Origin: Campylobacter coli
GTDB lineage: Bacteria; Campylobacterota; Campylobacteria; Campylobacterales; Campylobacteraceae
DNA length: 64,000 bases
Assembly: GCA_039516895.1 (NCBI GenBank)
Contig: CP154437.1
Coordinates: 496,001 to 560,000, forward strand
Direction of reading: 5' to 3'
In this document: positions 1-9,151 of the stretch, piece by piece
How the letters are laid out: each line of letters begins with the position of its first letter
How positions within the stretch are numbered: the stretch's first letter is position 1
Position numbers and translations under genes: made by a program
The notes under the pieces: model-generated
The model's input: only the letters and a program-made list of their open reading frames with translations
Databases searched by the model: none
What the model was told of the DNA's origin: nothing

Positions 1-600
1 GATGATAAGCTTATCAAAATGTTTGCCATCACTTGCAAGCTTGAAAAATGCTTCATTAAAATCTGTTTTTTCAAGCAAAGTCGCACTTACTCCATCGCCA
101 AAAATGGGAGCTGTATTTATATTTTTAGGATGGATAAATTTGCTTAAAGTATCTCCGCATATAAGCAAAATTTTACTCATGGCACCGCTTTGTATCAAAG
201 AATGTGCTACAAATAAACCATATAAATACCCTGCGCAAGCTTGCCCCAAATCAAAAGCTATGGTTTTAGAATCCAAATTTAAAAGATGGTGTAAGTAACA
301 AGCCGTAGAAGGCATAAAAAAATCAGGGCTTTGTGTCACTACAATAAGCGCATCAAGACTATTTTTATCTGTGTTTAAACCCTTTAAAAGAGCATTAGCT
401 GCATGTTTTCCAAGATCGCTTACGCAAGTATTTTCATCGCAAATATAGCGGGTGTTTAAGCCTATGACTTTTTTCATTCTCTTAAGAATTTTTGTATCAT
501 TTTGAAAAACACTTTCTAGCTCATCATCGATACAAATTTTATGTTCAGGTACACTTACGCAAATGCCTGAAATTTTCACTTTATCAAATTTAGTTTTCAT
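1..600 (-). CDS. 3-oxoacyl-ACP synthase III-like protein (partial, C-terminus outside window)
   Basis: Beta-ketoacyl-ACP synthase III (KASIII/FabH) family; 200 codons are visible and the rest lies left of base 1. The family signature around the nucleophile is seen as DLGQACAGYL with Cys122. The ATG at 600-598 overlaps the end of the upstream FkbH-like gene by 11 bases, so the two are translationally coupled. It is the last visible gene of a nine-gene minus-strand run that starts at pseB. Housekeeping fatty-acid FabH is normally encoded elsewhere with plsX, so this copy (Cj1303/fabH2 type by position) more likely moves or condenses an ACP-bound acyl group in flagellin-glycan modification. KASIII homologues that act as acyltransferases are known. 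The exact reaction is inferred. His and Asn of the triad lie beyond the window. Confidence 0.85.
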   Translation of the reverse strand, partial: MKTKFDKVKISGICVSVPEHKICIDDELESVFQNDTKILKRMKKVIGLNTRYICDENTCVSDLGKHAANALLKGLNTDKNSLDALIVVTQSPDFFMPSTACYLHHLLNLDSKTIAFDLGQACAGYLYGLFVAHSLIQSGAMSKILLICGDTLSKFIHPKNINTAPIFGDGVSATLLEKTDFNEAFFKLASDGKHFDKLII

Positions 601-2152
601 AGATTGTAAGTCCTTTGAAATTTAAATTTTGAAATGAAATAAGGGCCGAATTTTCTTTGATTTTTTTAGAAATTTGCTCTAGAAAAGTTAAAAAAGGTGT
701 GTTTCTTTCGCCTTTTTTGTAATAAAGTATCATATCAGTATTTTTAAGATTAAAGAAATTTAAAGCTAATTCAAAGGATTTGAAAAACATCCTAGCTTCT
801 AGCTTTCTGCCTAAGGCCCTACAAGAAATACAAAGATCATCGATAAATAATCTTTCTTCTTTGCAGGAAAAAACAAAAATAGCGATAATCCCACTATCGC
901 TTAATTTATCGCTCATGCTAACGCTTACAATGAGTTCTTCTTGCATGTGTTTTTGTACTTCTTCTTGGCTTAAGCGTGTATAATTGGCTATGAATTGATT
1001 GGTTTTACCTAAAAGTTCGCTAATACGAGAGATGTTTTGGGTGTCGTTTTTGACAAAATGTAAACAAATTTCAAGATTTTTAAAATATTCTTCATCACTT
1101 AAGCTTTTAAGCTCTTCTCTTAAAGCGTTAGCTGCTATATCTTTGGCGCGAATTTGGTCTTCTTGAGTGTTTGAAAGCTTGAGAAGATTAGGAAAGAGTT
1201 TGATTTTGTGAAGTATGGTTTCATCACATAAAAGTGTTTTGATACCTGTAAATTTAGTATTTTCAAGTTCGGCGATATTATCATCTATGAAAAGCATAGC
1301 ATCAGTGTTTATATTAAATTTCTTAGCTATTTTTAAGATATTTTCACTTTTTGGCTCCCAGTTGACCATTTTAATATCAAAATCATCCCATTGCAAAATA
1401 AAATCTTTCCTAGTTTCAAAAAGTTTTTTTGCGTCTTTTTCTTCATTTTTTGAGGCTAGGGCAAGTAAAAATCCTTGCTTTTTAAAATTTTTAATTTTTT
1501 CTTGTAAAGTCTTGTGCAAAGGGGTTAATTTAAGATTATCCATACCATCTTCGCCTAAAATTCCTTGATATAAGGTATTATCAAGATCAAGCACAAGAGC
1601 TTTAAGAGCGGGTTTTATCAGTGCTGGGATAAGACTAAGTCCTAAAATTTGTGCTAAGAAAATTAGAGCTTTATTGCTTAATTTTGTGCCGCTAAGTTCT
1701 TCTTTATCTAAGTCTAAAATATCATCTTGATTAAAATACTCTTTTATGAGTTTTTCTACATTAAAAATTTCGCAATTTAAAATTTTTCTATCTGTTTTAA
1801 ATTCACCCAAACTAAGGACCAAAATAGGGCTTTGTGAAATTTTTCTTAATGCTAAAAGCCTTTCTTCTAAAAAATCTTGTATATTATCTTTATAACGTTT
1901 TAAATCCAACCATAAAAGTTCTAAATTTGCTTTTTTAAAGCCATTAAAACTTAGGCTATCATCATAAGAGCTAAAATTAAAATCCGCTTTTAAATTTGCA
2001 AAATGTAAAAAAGGAGTGATAATGCTTTGCACTCCCTCAAAAGCATGATTTCTATGGATATTGATGAGAATTTCTTGATTTTTGCTAAAATCTAATTCTT
2101 TGCTATATTTTATAAGCTCATTGCGTTTTAAATTTTGCGAAAAGAGGTTCAT
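590..2152 (-). CDS. FkbH-like HAD-IIIC protein, probable glyceryl-ACP loading enzyme
   Basis: 520 aa. The HAD phosphatase signature LDLDNTLYQGILGEDG near residue 190 has the FkbH form (compare LDLDNTLWGG). A C-terminal GNAT-like part carries the FkbH-type SCRALGRKLE motif. FkbH enzymes take 1,3-bisphosphoglycerate, remove the phosphate and load a glyceryl unit on a carrier protein. A stand-alone ACP gene lies three genes upstream in the same operon, which fits this use. I start at ATG 2152, one base after the stop of the VOC gene, with GGAG eight bases upstream. A longer version would need a TTG at 2167 inside the previous gene. Cj1302 family by position. The family assignment is firm; the glyceryl substrate is inferred from family and context. 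Confidence 0.88.
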   Translation of the reverse strand: MNLFSQNLKRNELIKYSKELDFSKNQEILINIHRNHAFEGVQSIITPFLHFANLKADFNFSSYDDSLSFNGFKKANLELLWLDLKRYKDNIQDFLEERLLALRKISQSPILVLSLGEFKTDRKILNCEIFNVEKLIKEYFNQDDILDLDKEELSGTKLSNKALIFLAQILGLSLIPALIKPALKALVLDLDNTLYQGILGEDGMDNLKLTPLHKTLQEKIKNFKKQGFLLALASKNEEKDAKKLFETRKDFILQWDDFDIKMVNWEPKSENILKIAKKFNINTDAMLFIDDNIAELENTKFTGIKTLLCDETILHKIKLFPNLLKLSNTQEDQIRAKDIAANALREELKSLSDEEYFKNLEICLHFVKNDTQNISRISELLGKTNQFIANYTRLSQEEVQKHMQEELIVSVSMSDKLSDSGIIAIFVFSCKEERLFIDDLCISCRALGRKLEARMFFKSFELALNFFNLKNTDMILYYKKGERNTPFLTFLEQISKKIKENSALISFQNLNFKGLTIYEN

Positions 2153-2153
2153 T

Positions 2154-2567
2154 TTATAACTCCACAAGTTCGATTAAAAGCCTATTAGGCATCATGATAA
2201 AGCAAAGTTTGGAAAAGTAGCTTGCTTCCATAATAGGAACAATGCAAATTCCTCCTTTGGATTCCAAAAGAGTCAAGTCTTTTTTAATGTTTTTACTTTC
2301 ATAGGCTAAATGATACATTTTGGTATTGTTTTTTAAATAGCTATCCAAAGGACCTTTGTCGTTTAAATTTTGCAAAAGTTCAAATCTATATAGTGGAAAT
2401 ATTTCATTGCAAGGAATGATAAATTCTCCCTTTACACCTTGTTTTTCATCTACAAATTCTGCTTCTTTGCAAAAGCCCAACTTAAAAAAAATTTCCCTTT
2501 CTTTTTCTAAATTTTTACAAGCTACGCCTATATGATGTATAGGCAAATTTAGTGTTTTATTAAGCAT
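2154..2567 (-). CDS. VOC-fold (glyoxalase/epimerase-like) protein
   Basis: 137 aa, a single vicinal-oxygen-chelate type fold: the N-terminus reads LPIHHIGVACKNLEKE, as in methylmalonyl-CoA epimerase and glyoxalase relatives. His11/His12 and the late acidic part (LLIELVEL, with Glu) are candidate metal ligands. The ATG at 2567 overlaps the methyltransferase stop by 8 bases, and its own stop is one base before the FkbH start, so it is in the middle of the operon. It could epimerise or hydrate an ACP-linked three-carbon intermediate, but nothing in the sequence fixes the reaction. Cj1301 type by position. Confidence 0.75.
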   Translation of the reverse strand: MLNKTLNLPIHHIGVACKNLEKEREIFFKLGFCKEAEFVDEKQGVKGEFIIPCNEIFPLYRFELLQNLNDKGPLDSYLKNNTKMYHLAYESKNIKKDLTLLESKGGICIVPIMEASYFSKLCFIMMPNRLLIELVEL

Positions 2568-3453
2568 TTAATACTACCGCCATAGTGATGGCATTTTTAA
2601 ATTTCAATGCCTTTTCTAAGCTATAATCATTTGCCATGAAACATTCATAGGCTTTAAGTTTTAAACCCGATTTTTCTACCAAGTCTTTAACTTCATCGGG
2701 GTGAGAAAATAAATAAATATGATCAATGGCAGGTGCATTTATAGGAATGGTTGCAAAAATTTCTCCACCTTCATTAAGAAACTCTTTGGATCTTTTAAGA
2801 AATTCAAGAGGTTTTTCTACATGTTCTAGCACTTCTCCGATAACTATTAAATCAGCTTTTTTATTGAAGTTATAAGTAAAAAAATCCTGACATAAAAACT
2901 CACATTTTTTGATTAAATTTCCTACTTGTTGCTTTACCATTTTTTGCGTAAGTTCGCAGCTTGTTGGAGATATATCAAGTCCATAAAATGAAGAAAATTT
3001 ATTGCTTTTAACTGCTCTTGCAAAGTATTCCCCATGACCAGGACCAATTTCAAAATAGGTCGTTTTTGGAGCAAAATCTTGTAAATATTGTGAGAAATAC
3101 TTTCTTACTTTAATGTGAGCTATCCAGATATAAGAAGAAAGAGCTAAACCTACCATGTATTGTTTCATATAGTTTTCATTGAAATAAACCTTATCTTTAA
3201 TTTCATCAAAACTAGAATAACGATAATGTCCATTTTCTATGAAAAATTTTGTTTCTTCTAAAGTATCATTAAGTATCAATAAATAACAATCACATTGTTC
3301 TTCGATGCTGATATGATCTTGAATATAATACGAAATTAATTTATCAAATTCTTCCTCATCCTCTTGGCAAAATTCTATTTTTCTAAGATATTTAGAATGA
3401 ATGGCATTTTTTCGAGCTATAGCTTCAAATAATTTTTCAATATTTTCTTTCAT
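2560..3453 (-). CDS. SAM-dependent methyltransferase of the flagellin-glycan locus
   Basis: 297 aa. The Rossmann-type methyltransferase core starts near residue 130: motif I is FEIGPGHGEYFARAV, followed by the acidic GLDIS at the end of strand 2 and the later DLIVIGEVLEHVEKP. About 125 residues of helical N-terminus precede it, which could hold the acceptor. It overlaps the ACP gene by 4 bases upstream and the VOC gene by 8 bases downstream. In this context it is a candidate for O-methylation of a glyceryl group, either on ACP or on the sugar. Only one methyltransferase is seen in the operon, so it would have to act twice, or a second enzyme lies elsewhere, if the product is di-methylated. 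Cj1300 type by position. Confidence 0.82.
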   Translation of the reverse strand: MKENIEKLFEAIARKNAIHSKYLRKIEFCQEDEEEFDKLISYYIQDHISIEEQCDCYLLILNDTLEETKFFIENGHYRYSSFDEIKDKVYFNENYMKQYMVGLALSSYIWIAHIKVRKYFSQYLQDFAPKTTYFEIGPGHGEYFARAVKSNKFSSFYGLDISPTSCELTQKMVKQQVGNLIKKCEFLCQDFFTYNFNKKADLIVIGEVLEHVEKPLEFLKRSKEFLNEGGEIFATIPINAPAIDHIYLFSHPDEVKDLVEKSGLKLKAYECFMANDYSLEKALKFKNAITMAVVLNA

Positions 3454-3680
3454 TTTGTAACCTTTAGGGTTTGAATTTTTTCTAGTAAGGCTTGCTGGGA
3501 TTTTAAATTATTTAAATCTTCTTTATTAAATTTAATATCAAATTCTTCCTCTAAGCTCATGATAATATCAATATGAGTTAAAGAAGTCCAACTTTTACAA
3601 TTTTCCATGTTTATATTGGTGTTTTCATTTACTTCGGTTTCAAGTATATTTTCTAAAATTTCATAAAATTTTTTTTCCAT
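3450..3680 (-). CDS. acyl carrier protein
   Basis: 76 aa acidic protein of ACP length and pattern. The phosphopantetheine attachment serine is in WTSLTHIDIIMSLEEEFDI; the usual DSL motif is changed to TSL, so the Asp before Ser is missing. The four-helix pattern and the LEEEFDI after the serine are typical of ACP. The gene overlaps the methyltransferase start by 4 bases. A dedicated ACP next to an FkbH-like protein, a KASIII-like protein and an AAC(3)-like acyltransferase suggests that it carries a small acyl unit for glycan modification rather than fatty acid synthesis. Cj1299 (acpP2) type by position. Confidence 0.85.
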   Translation of the reverse strand: MEKKFYEILENILETEVNENTNINMENCKSWTSLTHIDIIMSLEEEFDIKFNKEDLNNLKSQQALLEKIQTLKVTK

Positions 3681-3707
3681 AATTACATCCTTTTTTTGAA
3701 AAATATT

Positions 3708-4487
3708 TTAATACGAATGTATTAAAATAGTGCTATTTTTTTCTAAAGCGTGCCAAAGTATTTCTACATATTCTTTGGCATTATAAATACTAATAATTTC
3801 TCCTCCAAATTGAATTTTTTTATGATTTTTACTTTTGTTGACTATACTAATAATGTTTTCTAAATTTGGCATAGAATCTCTGTCAAGTCTTCTTACATAA
3901 TAAGCAATTTTTGCATCTTGTAGGTTTCTAAACTCATCAATTATTTTTCCTTTAAAAAATTTATGATAACGATAGTCAACATTGAAGTATTCCTCCGCGT
4001 AATGTGTTAGGGTATGTCCAATCCCGCCTAAAGTAATAAACTTTCCATTATTTTTATATAAAATATCATAAACACAATTTTTTCCAAAGCAACTTGTGGT
4101 ATCTTTTAAAAATAATTCTTCTTTAGCACCTTTTACAGCAAAAGAAAAAATAGGGTCATTTGTGCGCTTTACTCCTTCTTGTTTTCTAAAAAATTCGGTT
4201 AAAATACCCATTTTGCTTTTAGAATTGATTTTATCGTAAATTTCATTTTTGCAAAAGCTATAAGTAAAAGTTGGCATGATTAAAGTTCCTTCCTTGCCTA
4301 TTGTTTCAAAAAAACAATCCAGTATAGTTTGTAAAAATTCATTTTTAGAGAGCAGGGGTATACCAAAATTAAAAAGTTCAGTATGTACACATAAAATATC
4401 ACCTTTTTTTATATCCAGTTTAATAAAGGTATCTATTAAATCTATATCAGAGTATTTTTTATCATTATATTCTAAAAAATATTTCAT
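3708..4487 (-). CDS. AAC(3)-family acyltransferase
   Basis: 259 aa of the aminoglycoside 3-N-acetyltransferase (YokD/AAC(3)) fold: early KKGDILCVHTELFNFG, then GTLIMPTFTYSF, the NDPIFSF segment and LGGIGHTLTHYAEE, the last with the conserved His/Glu region. In glycan loci this family transfers acyl groups to amino sugars. Here it is the natural candidate to move the ACP-bound or CoA-bound acyl group to pseudaminic acid. An antibiotic resistance role is not indicated. It overlaps the end of the upstream gene by 4 bases; 27 bases separate it from the ACP gene. I remember the NCTC 11168 counterpart (Cj1296/Cj1297) as split by a frameshift; here one open frame runs through without a long poly-G tract. 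Confidence 0.82.
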   Translation of the reverse strand: MKYFLEYNDKKYSDIDLIDTFIKLDIKKGDILCVHTELFNFGIPLLSKNEFLQTILDCFFETIGKEGTLIMPTFTYSFCKNEIYDKINSKSKMGILTEFFRKQEGVKRTNDPIFSFAVKGAKEELFLKDTTSCFGKNCVYDILYKNNGKFITLGGIGHTLTHYAEEYFNVDYRYHKFFKGKIIDEFRNLQDAKIAYYVRRLDRDSMPNLENIISIVNKSKNHKKIQFGGEIISIYNAKEYVEILWHALEKNSTILIHSY

Positions 4488-5794
4488 TTTATTAGTCCGT
4501 AAATTTTTATTTTGTCTATCAATTCTTTCAATTCATAAGCTTGTATGTTAAGTTTTGAAGCTATATCTAATACATCATTTTTTCCATCACAATATGCTAA
4601 AAAATCGGTAGAGATTGGTTTTTTTGTAATTCCTTGGTTTAAGGTATGGTATAAACCCCTTTTACCTAAATTTGGTTCGCAAAAGGTTGTGATTTGATAA
4701 ATTTCATTGATTTCCAAATTCATGATAACTTCCTGCATAGCTTTTAAAGCACCTTTAAGTCCTTTTGCGCTGATAAAAGTTAAGTCATCTTTGCTAGTGT
4801 GGTATTCTTTATAATCCCCAAATCTAGTTCTACATACGCAAGCTATCGGTAAATTTATTAAAGGAGAGCAATATTGCCTTTCATCGCTCCCACGCTCCAA
4901 GAAGCTAAATTCTTTAAAATTTTCCTTATTTTTGAGTGTGTGCATGGCAACTTTATCGCTTAAAGTATTTTCTTTAGGAGTATGTATAAGCGAGTAAGCA
5001 TTATCATCTCCTAAGCAAGAAAGCACAAAACCTGCTTTAACATGTTTTTTTAAGTGATCTAAATGCTTGCTAAGATAAACTATAGAGCCTATGGTTTCAG
5101 GAATGATAACAAAGCGGTAATTGTATTTTCTTTCTTTTAAACCCAAAAGCCATTTGGCTAAGAAAATAGCTACTATAGGGCCACTAAGTTCGTTATTTGC
5201 CATAGAAGGATGACAAAGATAGCTTGAGAGTAAAATTTCATCTTTTGAATTTTGAGTGCTAGGGATTATAAAATCAGCATAATTTAAAACTCCATTCTCA
5301 TCGTGTTTTGCATCGATAAAGACTTTGTATAGCCCTTTTTTTAAATTTTTTCTTTCATTATGCGTGATGCAAAATCCCCAACGCCTTTTATAATAACTTG
5401 TCACATAAGGGATGGCATCAGGCATTTCTTCTATGGAGTAAAGATGTTTCTCAAGTTCTTCAAGTTCTATTTCTTTATCTATGGCTTCGCTGTAGTTTAA
5501 AAGATGTAGATTGTGCTTTTTAAAATCACAAATTTTCTTTCCTTCTGGTGTGATGATATAGGCTTCTTTAGCGTTCCATTCATCAGGGACTATCCAGTCA
5601 AAAACCCTTGTACCACTTTTGATAGAATGAAATTTGAGTATACCCCCCCCCAGAGTTTTATTTAAAATTTCTAAGCTAGCTCTAAAACCTTGTCCTGTGA
5701 TACTTCGAGGGATAGGAAAAAGCTCCTTGGCAAGTTCATGCATAGCCTTTCCTGTTTGTTCAAAGTCTTTGTGTCTAAAGTCTAGCTTATCCAC
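4484..5794 (-). CDS. DUF2172/DUF4910 aminopeptidase-like protein, phase-variable (Cj1295 family)
   Basis: 436 aa. An M28-like metallopeptidase-type core with DUF2172 insert: DWIVPDEWNAKEAYI near residue 65, the conserved CHPSMANNELSGP, the ERGSDERQYCSP segment and a late EYHTSKDDL. A winged-helix-like tail ends the protein. I chose GTG at 5794 because AAGGA lies six bases upstream; the longer TTG start at 5818 has no ribosome site and sits deeper in pseC. Codons 48-51 contain a run of nine G, in frame here, so the gene is ON in this assembly. The C. jejuni homologue Cj1295 is reported to be needed for adding a di-O-methylglyceric acid group to flagellin pseudaminic acid. Its peptidase fold makes an amide-forming or amide-breaking step plausible, but the chemistry is unknown to me. 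Confidence 0.88.
   Translation of the reverse strand: MDKLDFRHKDFEQTGKAMHELAKELFPIPRSITGQGFRASLEILNKTLGGGILKFHSIKSGTRVFDWIVPDEWNAKEAYIITPEGKKICDFKKHNLHLLNYSEAIDKEIELEELEKHLYSIEEMPDAIPYVTSYYKRRWGFCITHNERKNLKKGLYKVFIDAKHDENGVLNYADFIIPSTQNSKDEILLSSYLCHPSMANNELSGPIVAIFLAKWLLGLKERKYNYRFVIIPETIGSIVYLSKHLDHLKKHVKAGFVLSCLGDDNAYSLIHTPKENTLSDKVAMHTLKNKENFKEFSFLERGSDERQYCSPLINLPIACVCRTRFGDYKEYHTSKDDLTFISAKGLKGALKAMQEVIMNLEINEIYQITTFCEPNLGKRGLYHTLNQGITKKPISTDFLAYCDGKNDVLDIASKLNIQAYELKELIDKIKIYGLIK
5643..5651 (-). repeat. homopolymeric G9 tract (phase-variation switch)
   Basis: Nine consecutive C on the plus strand, that is G9 on the coding strand, near codon 48 of the Cj1295-family gene. It is the only G/C run of this length I found in the window. 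Slipped-strand change by one base would shift the frame and truncate the 436 aa product early. Poly-G tracts of 8-11 bases are the usual contingency switches in Campylobacter. Confidence 0.95.
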
Positions 5795-6917
5795 AATAGT
5801 CCTTTTTAACTTTTTCAAGTGTGCTAAATAAAGTATCTCTTACAAATTTTGCATCTTTTAAGCTCATTTCTTGATGACAAGGTATGCTAAGTTCGGCTTT
5901 GTAAAAATTATCCGCATTTTCAAGTCTTATTTCTCCTAAGAGCTTTTTATAAAAACTAAACTCATAAGTTGGTTTATAATGCACCTGTACTCCAAGCCCA
6001 GCTTTGAGTAAATTTTCAAAAATTTCTTCTTTGGGGCAATAAAATTCTGGAAAGAGTAAAATAGGATACAAATGTCTTGAACTTTTTTTATAATCTTTGA
6101 TTTTTATAGTGGAAAAATAAGGATTTTTTTCAAATTCTTTATCATAAAAACTTGCAATTTCTTCGCGTTTTTCAAGATTGTGATCTAGTTTTTTAAGTTG
6201 ATTTATCCCTAAAGCACAAGCAACATCACTCAAGCGATAATTATAGCCAAGTTTCATCATATCGCTATCCCAAAGTCTTTTTTTAACGATACCATGGCTT
6301 CTTAAAAGTTTTATTTTGGAGATTAATTCTTCATTATTGCTTACTACAGCGCCACCCTCAAAAGTGGTAATAGGCTTAACAGGGTGAAAAGAAAAAATAC
6401 TTAAATCCGCCATAGAGCCCACTTTTTTACCCTTATACTCGCTACCTAAAGCATGGCTTGCATCATCGATTAAAGGGATATTGTATTTTTTAGCAAGATT
6501 TGAAATCTCATCCATTTCAACGCTATTGCCTCCAAAATCCACCACGCTAATAGCTCCTATATCGGTGCTATTTTTTACAAGCCTTGCTTCGAGCTTTTTC
6601 TCATCTATATTGCCATCATTTTTAATATCGATAAATTCTACTTTAGCTCCTGCCATTAAAGCTGCATTAGCTGTAGCCGCAAAAGTTAAAGGAGTGGTTA
6701 AGATTATTTTATCCTTGACATTTAAAGCTGTATAGGCAAGATGAAGAGCGGAAGTGGCTGAATTTAAGACACAAGCATGCTTAATTCCTATGTATTCGCA
6801 AAGTGCTTCTTCAAATTCATCGATTTTTTTACCACCGGTTAAAATTTCATCCTTTAAGGCGTTTAAAACCGCTTCTATATCGCTTTGATCGATATTTTGA
6901 TGAGAATAAGTAATCAT
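5787..6917 (-). CDS. pseC: UDP-4-amino-4,6-dideoxy-N-acetyl-beta-L-altrosamine transaminase
   Basis: 376 aa DegT/DnrJ/EryC1 family aminotransferase. The PLP lysine is Lys181 in FSFHPVKPITTFEGG; the VDFGGN strand and IPLIDDASHALGS carry the cofactor aspartate. It transfers an amino group from glutamate to the 4-keto sugar made by PseB, the second step to CMP-pseudaminic acid, the sugar on Campylobacter flagellin. The start at 6917 abuts the pseB stop with no gap. Its end overlaps the next gene by 8 bases. Loss of pseudaminic acid synthesis is known to abolish flagellar filament assembly. Confidence 0.95.
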   Translation of the reverse strand: MITYSHQNIDQSDIEAVLNALKDEILTGGKKIDEFEEALCEYIGIKHACVLNSATSALHLAYTALNVKDKIILTTPLTFAATANAALMAGAKVEFIDIKNDGNIDEKKLEARLVKNSTDIGAISVVDFGGNSVEMDEISNLAKKYNIPLIDDASHALGSEYKGKKVGSMADLSIFSFHPVKPITTFEGGAVVSNNEELISKIKLLRSHGIVKKRLWDSDMMKLGYNYRLSDVACALGINQLKKLDHNLEKREEIASFYDKEFEKNPYFSTIKIKDYKKSSRHLYPILLFPEFYCPKEEIFENLLKAGLGVQVHYKPTYEFSFYKKLLGEIRLENADNFYKAELSIPCHQEMSLKDAKFVRDTLFSTLEKVKKDYCG

Positions 6918-8536
<1,619 letters not shown>

Positions 8537-8653
8537 TTAATATACCTTTATTTTTTAAACATAATTTTTTTGGATTATAGCTTATTTTTTATATTTTATG
8601 AAACTTTTAAGCGTGAAATTTTATTTTTTAAAGTTAAATTTCAAGTTTTTTAA

Positions 8654-8659
8654 TATAAT
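8654..8659 (+). promoter_or_regulatory. -10 box for accB-accC
   Basis: TATAAT in TTTAATATAATACTAG, with an expected start near 8666 and an accB leader of about 29 bases containing AGGAG. No clear -35 is seen, as usual for Campylobacter sigma-70 promoters. Confidence 0.65.
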
Positions 8660-8694
8660 ACTAGATTAAGTTCTTAAAATCAGGAGATGAAAAT

Positions 8695-9150
8695 ATGACA
8701 AAAGAAGAGATTAAAGAATTAGTAAATTTATTTGCTGAAGCTAATATCAGCAAAATAAAAATCAAAGAGCAAGATGGATTTGAAATCGAACTTGAAAGAG
8801 ATATGTGTTGTGATGTTCCAGCTCCTTTGGCTTGTCCACCCGTTCCAGCTCCACAACCTATAAATGTTAATGTAGTTAATGAAGCACAGCCTTCAAGTGC
8901 AAAGTCAAACAAACCAAGTATAAATAGCCCTATGGTGGGTACTTTCTATCAGGCTCCAAGCCCAGGCGCAGCTCCTTTTGTAAAAGTGGGTAGTTCAGTT
9001 AAAAAAGGCGATACTATTGCTATTATCGAAGCGATGAAAATCATGAATGAGATCGAAGCTGAATTTGATTGTAGAATAGTAGAAATTTTAGTTGCAGATG
9101 GTCAGCCTGTAGAATTTGGTATGCCTTTATTTACGGTGGAGAAATTATAA
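8695..9150 (+). CDS. accB: acetyl-CoA carboxylase biotin carboxyl carrier protein
   Basis: 151 aa. The C-terminal biotinyl domain (from about residue 78) has the EAMKIMNEIE motif, whose lysine carries biotin. A flexible linker rich in Ala, Pro and Ser lies between it and the short N-terminal helix. It shuttles CO2 from biotin carboxylase to the carboxyltransferase for malonyl-CoA synthesis. AGGAG precedes the ATG by 7 bases. It is followed one base later by accC in the same operon. Confidence 0.96.
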   Translation: MTKEEIKELVNLFAEANISKIKIKEQDGFEIELERDMCCDVPAPLACPPVPAPQPINVNVVNEAQPSSAKSNKPSINSPMVGTFYQAPSPGAAPFVKVGSSVKKGDTIAIIEAMKIMNEIEAEFDCRIVEILVADGQPVEFGMPLFTVEKL

Positions 9151-9151
9151 A

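Noticed and set aside
2-298. 98-codon plus-strand open frame at the left edge
   Set aside because: It lies antisense within the KASIII-like gene, whose motifs read well on the minus strand. It has no start context or family features.
3708-4487. Aminoglycoside resistance gene
   Set aside because: The AAC(3) fold is there, but the gene is embedded in a glycan operon with a private ACP and has no mobile element nearby, so resistance is not the likely role.
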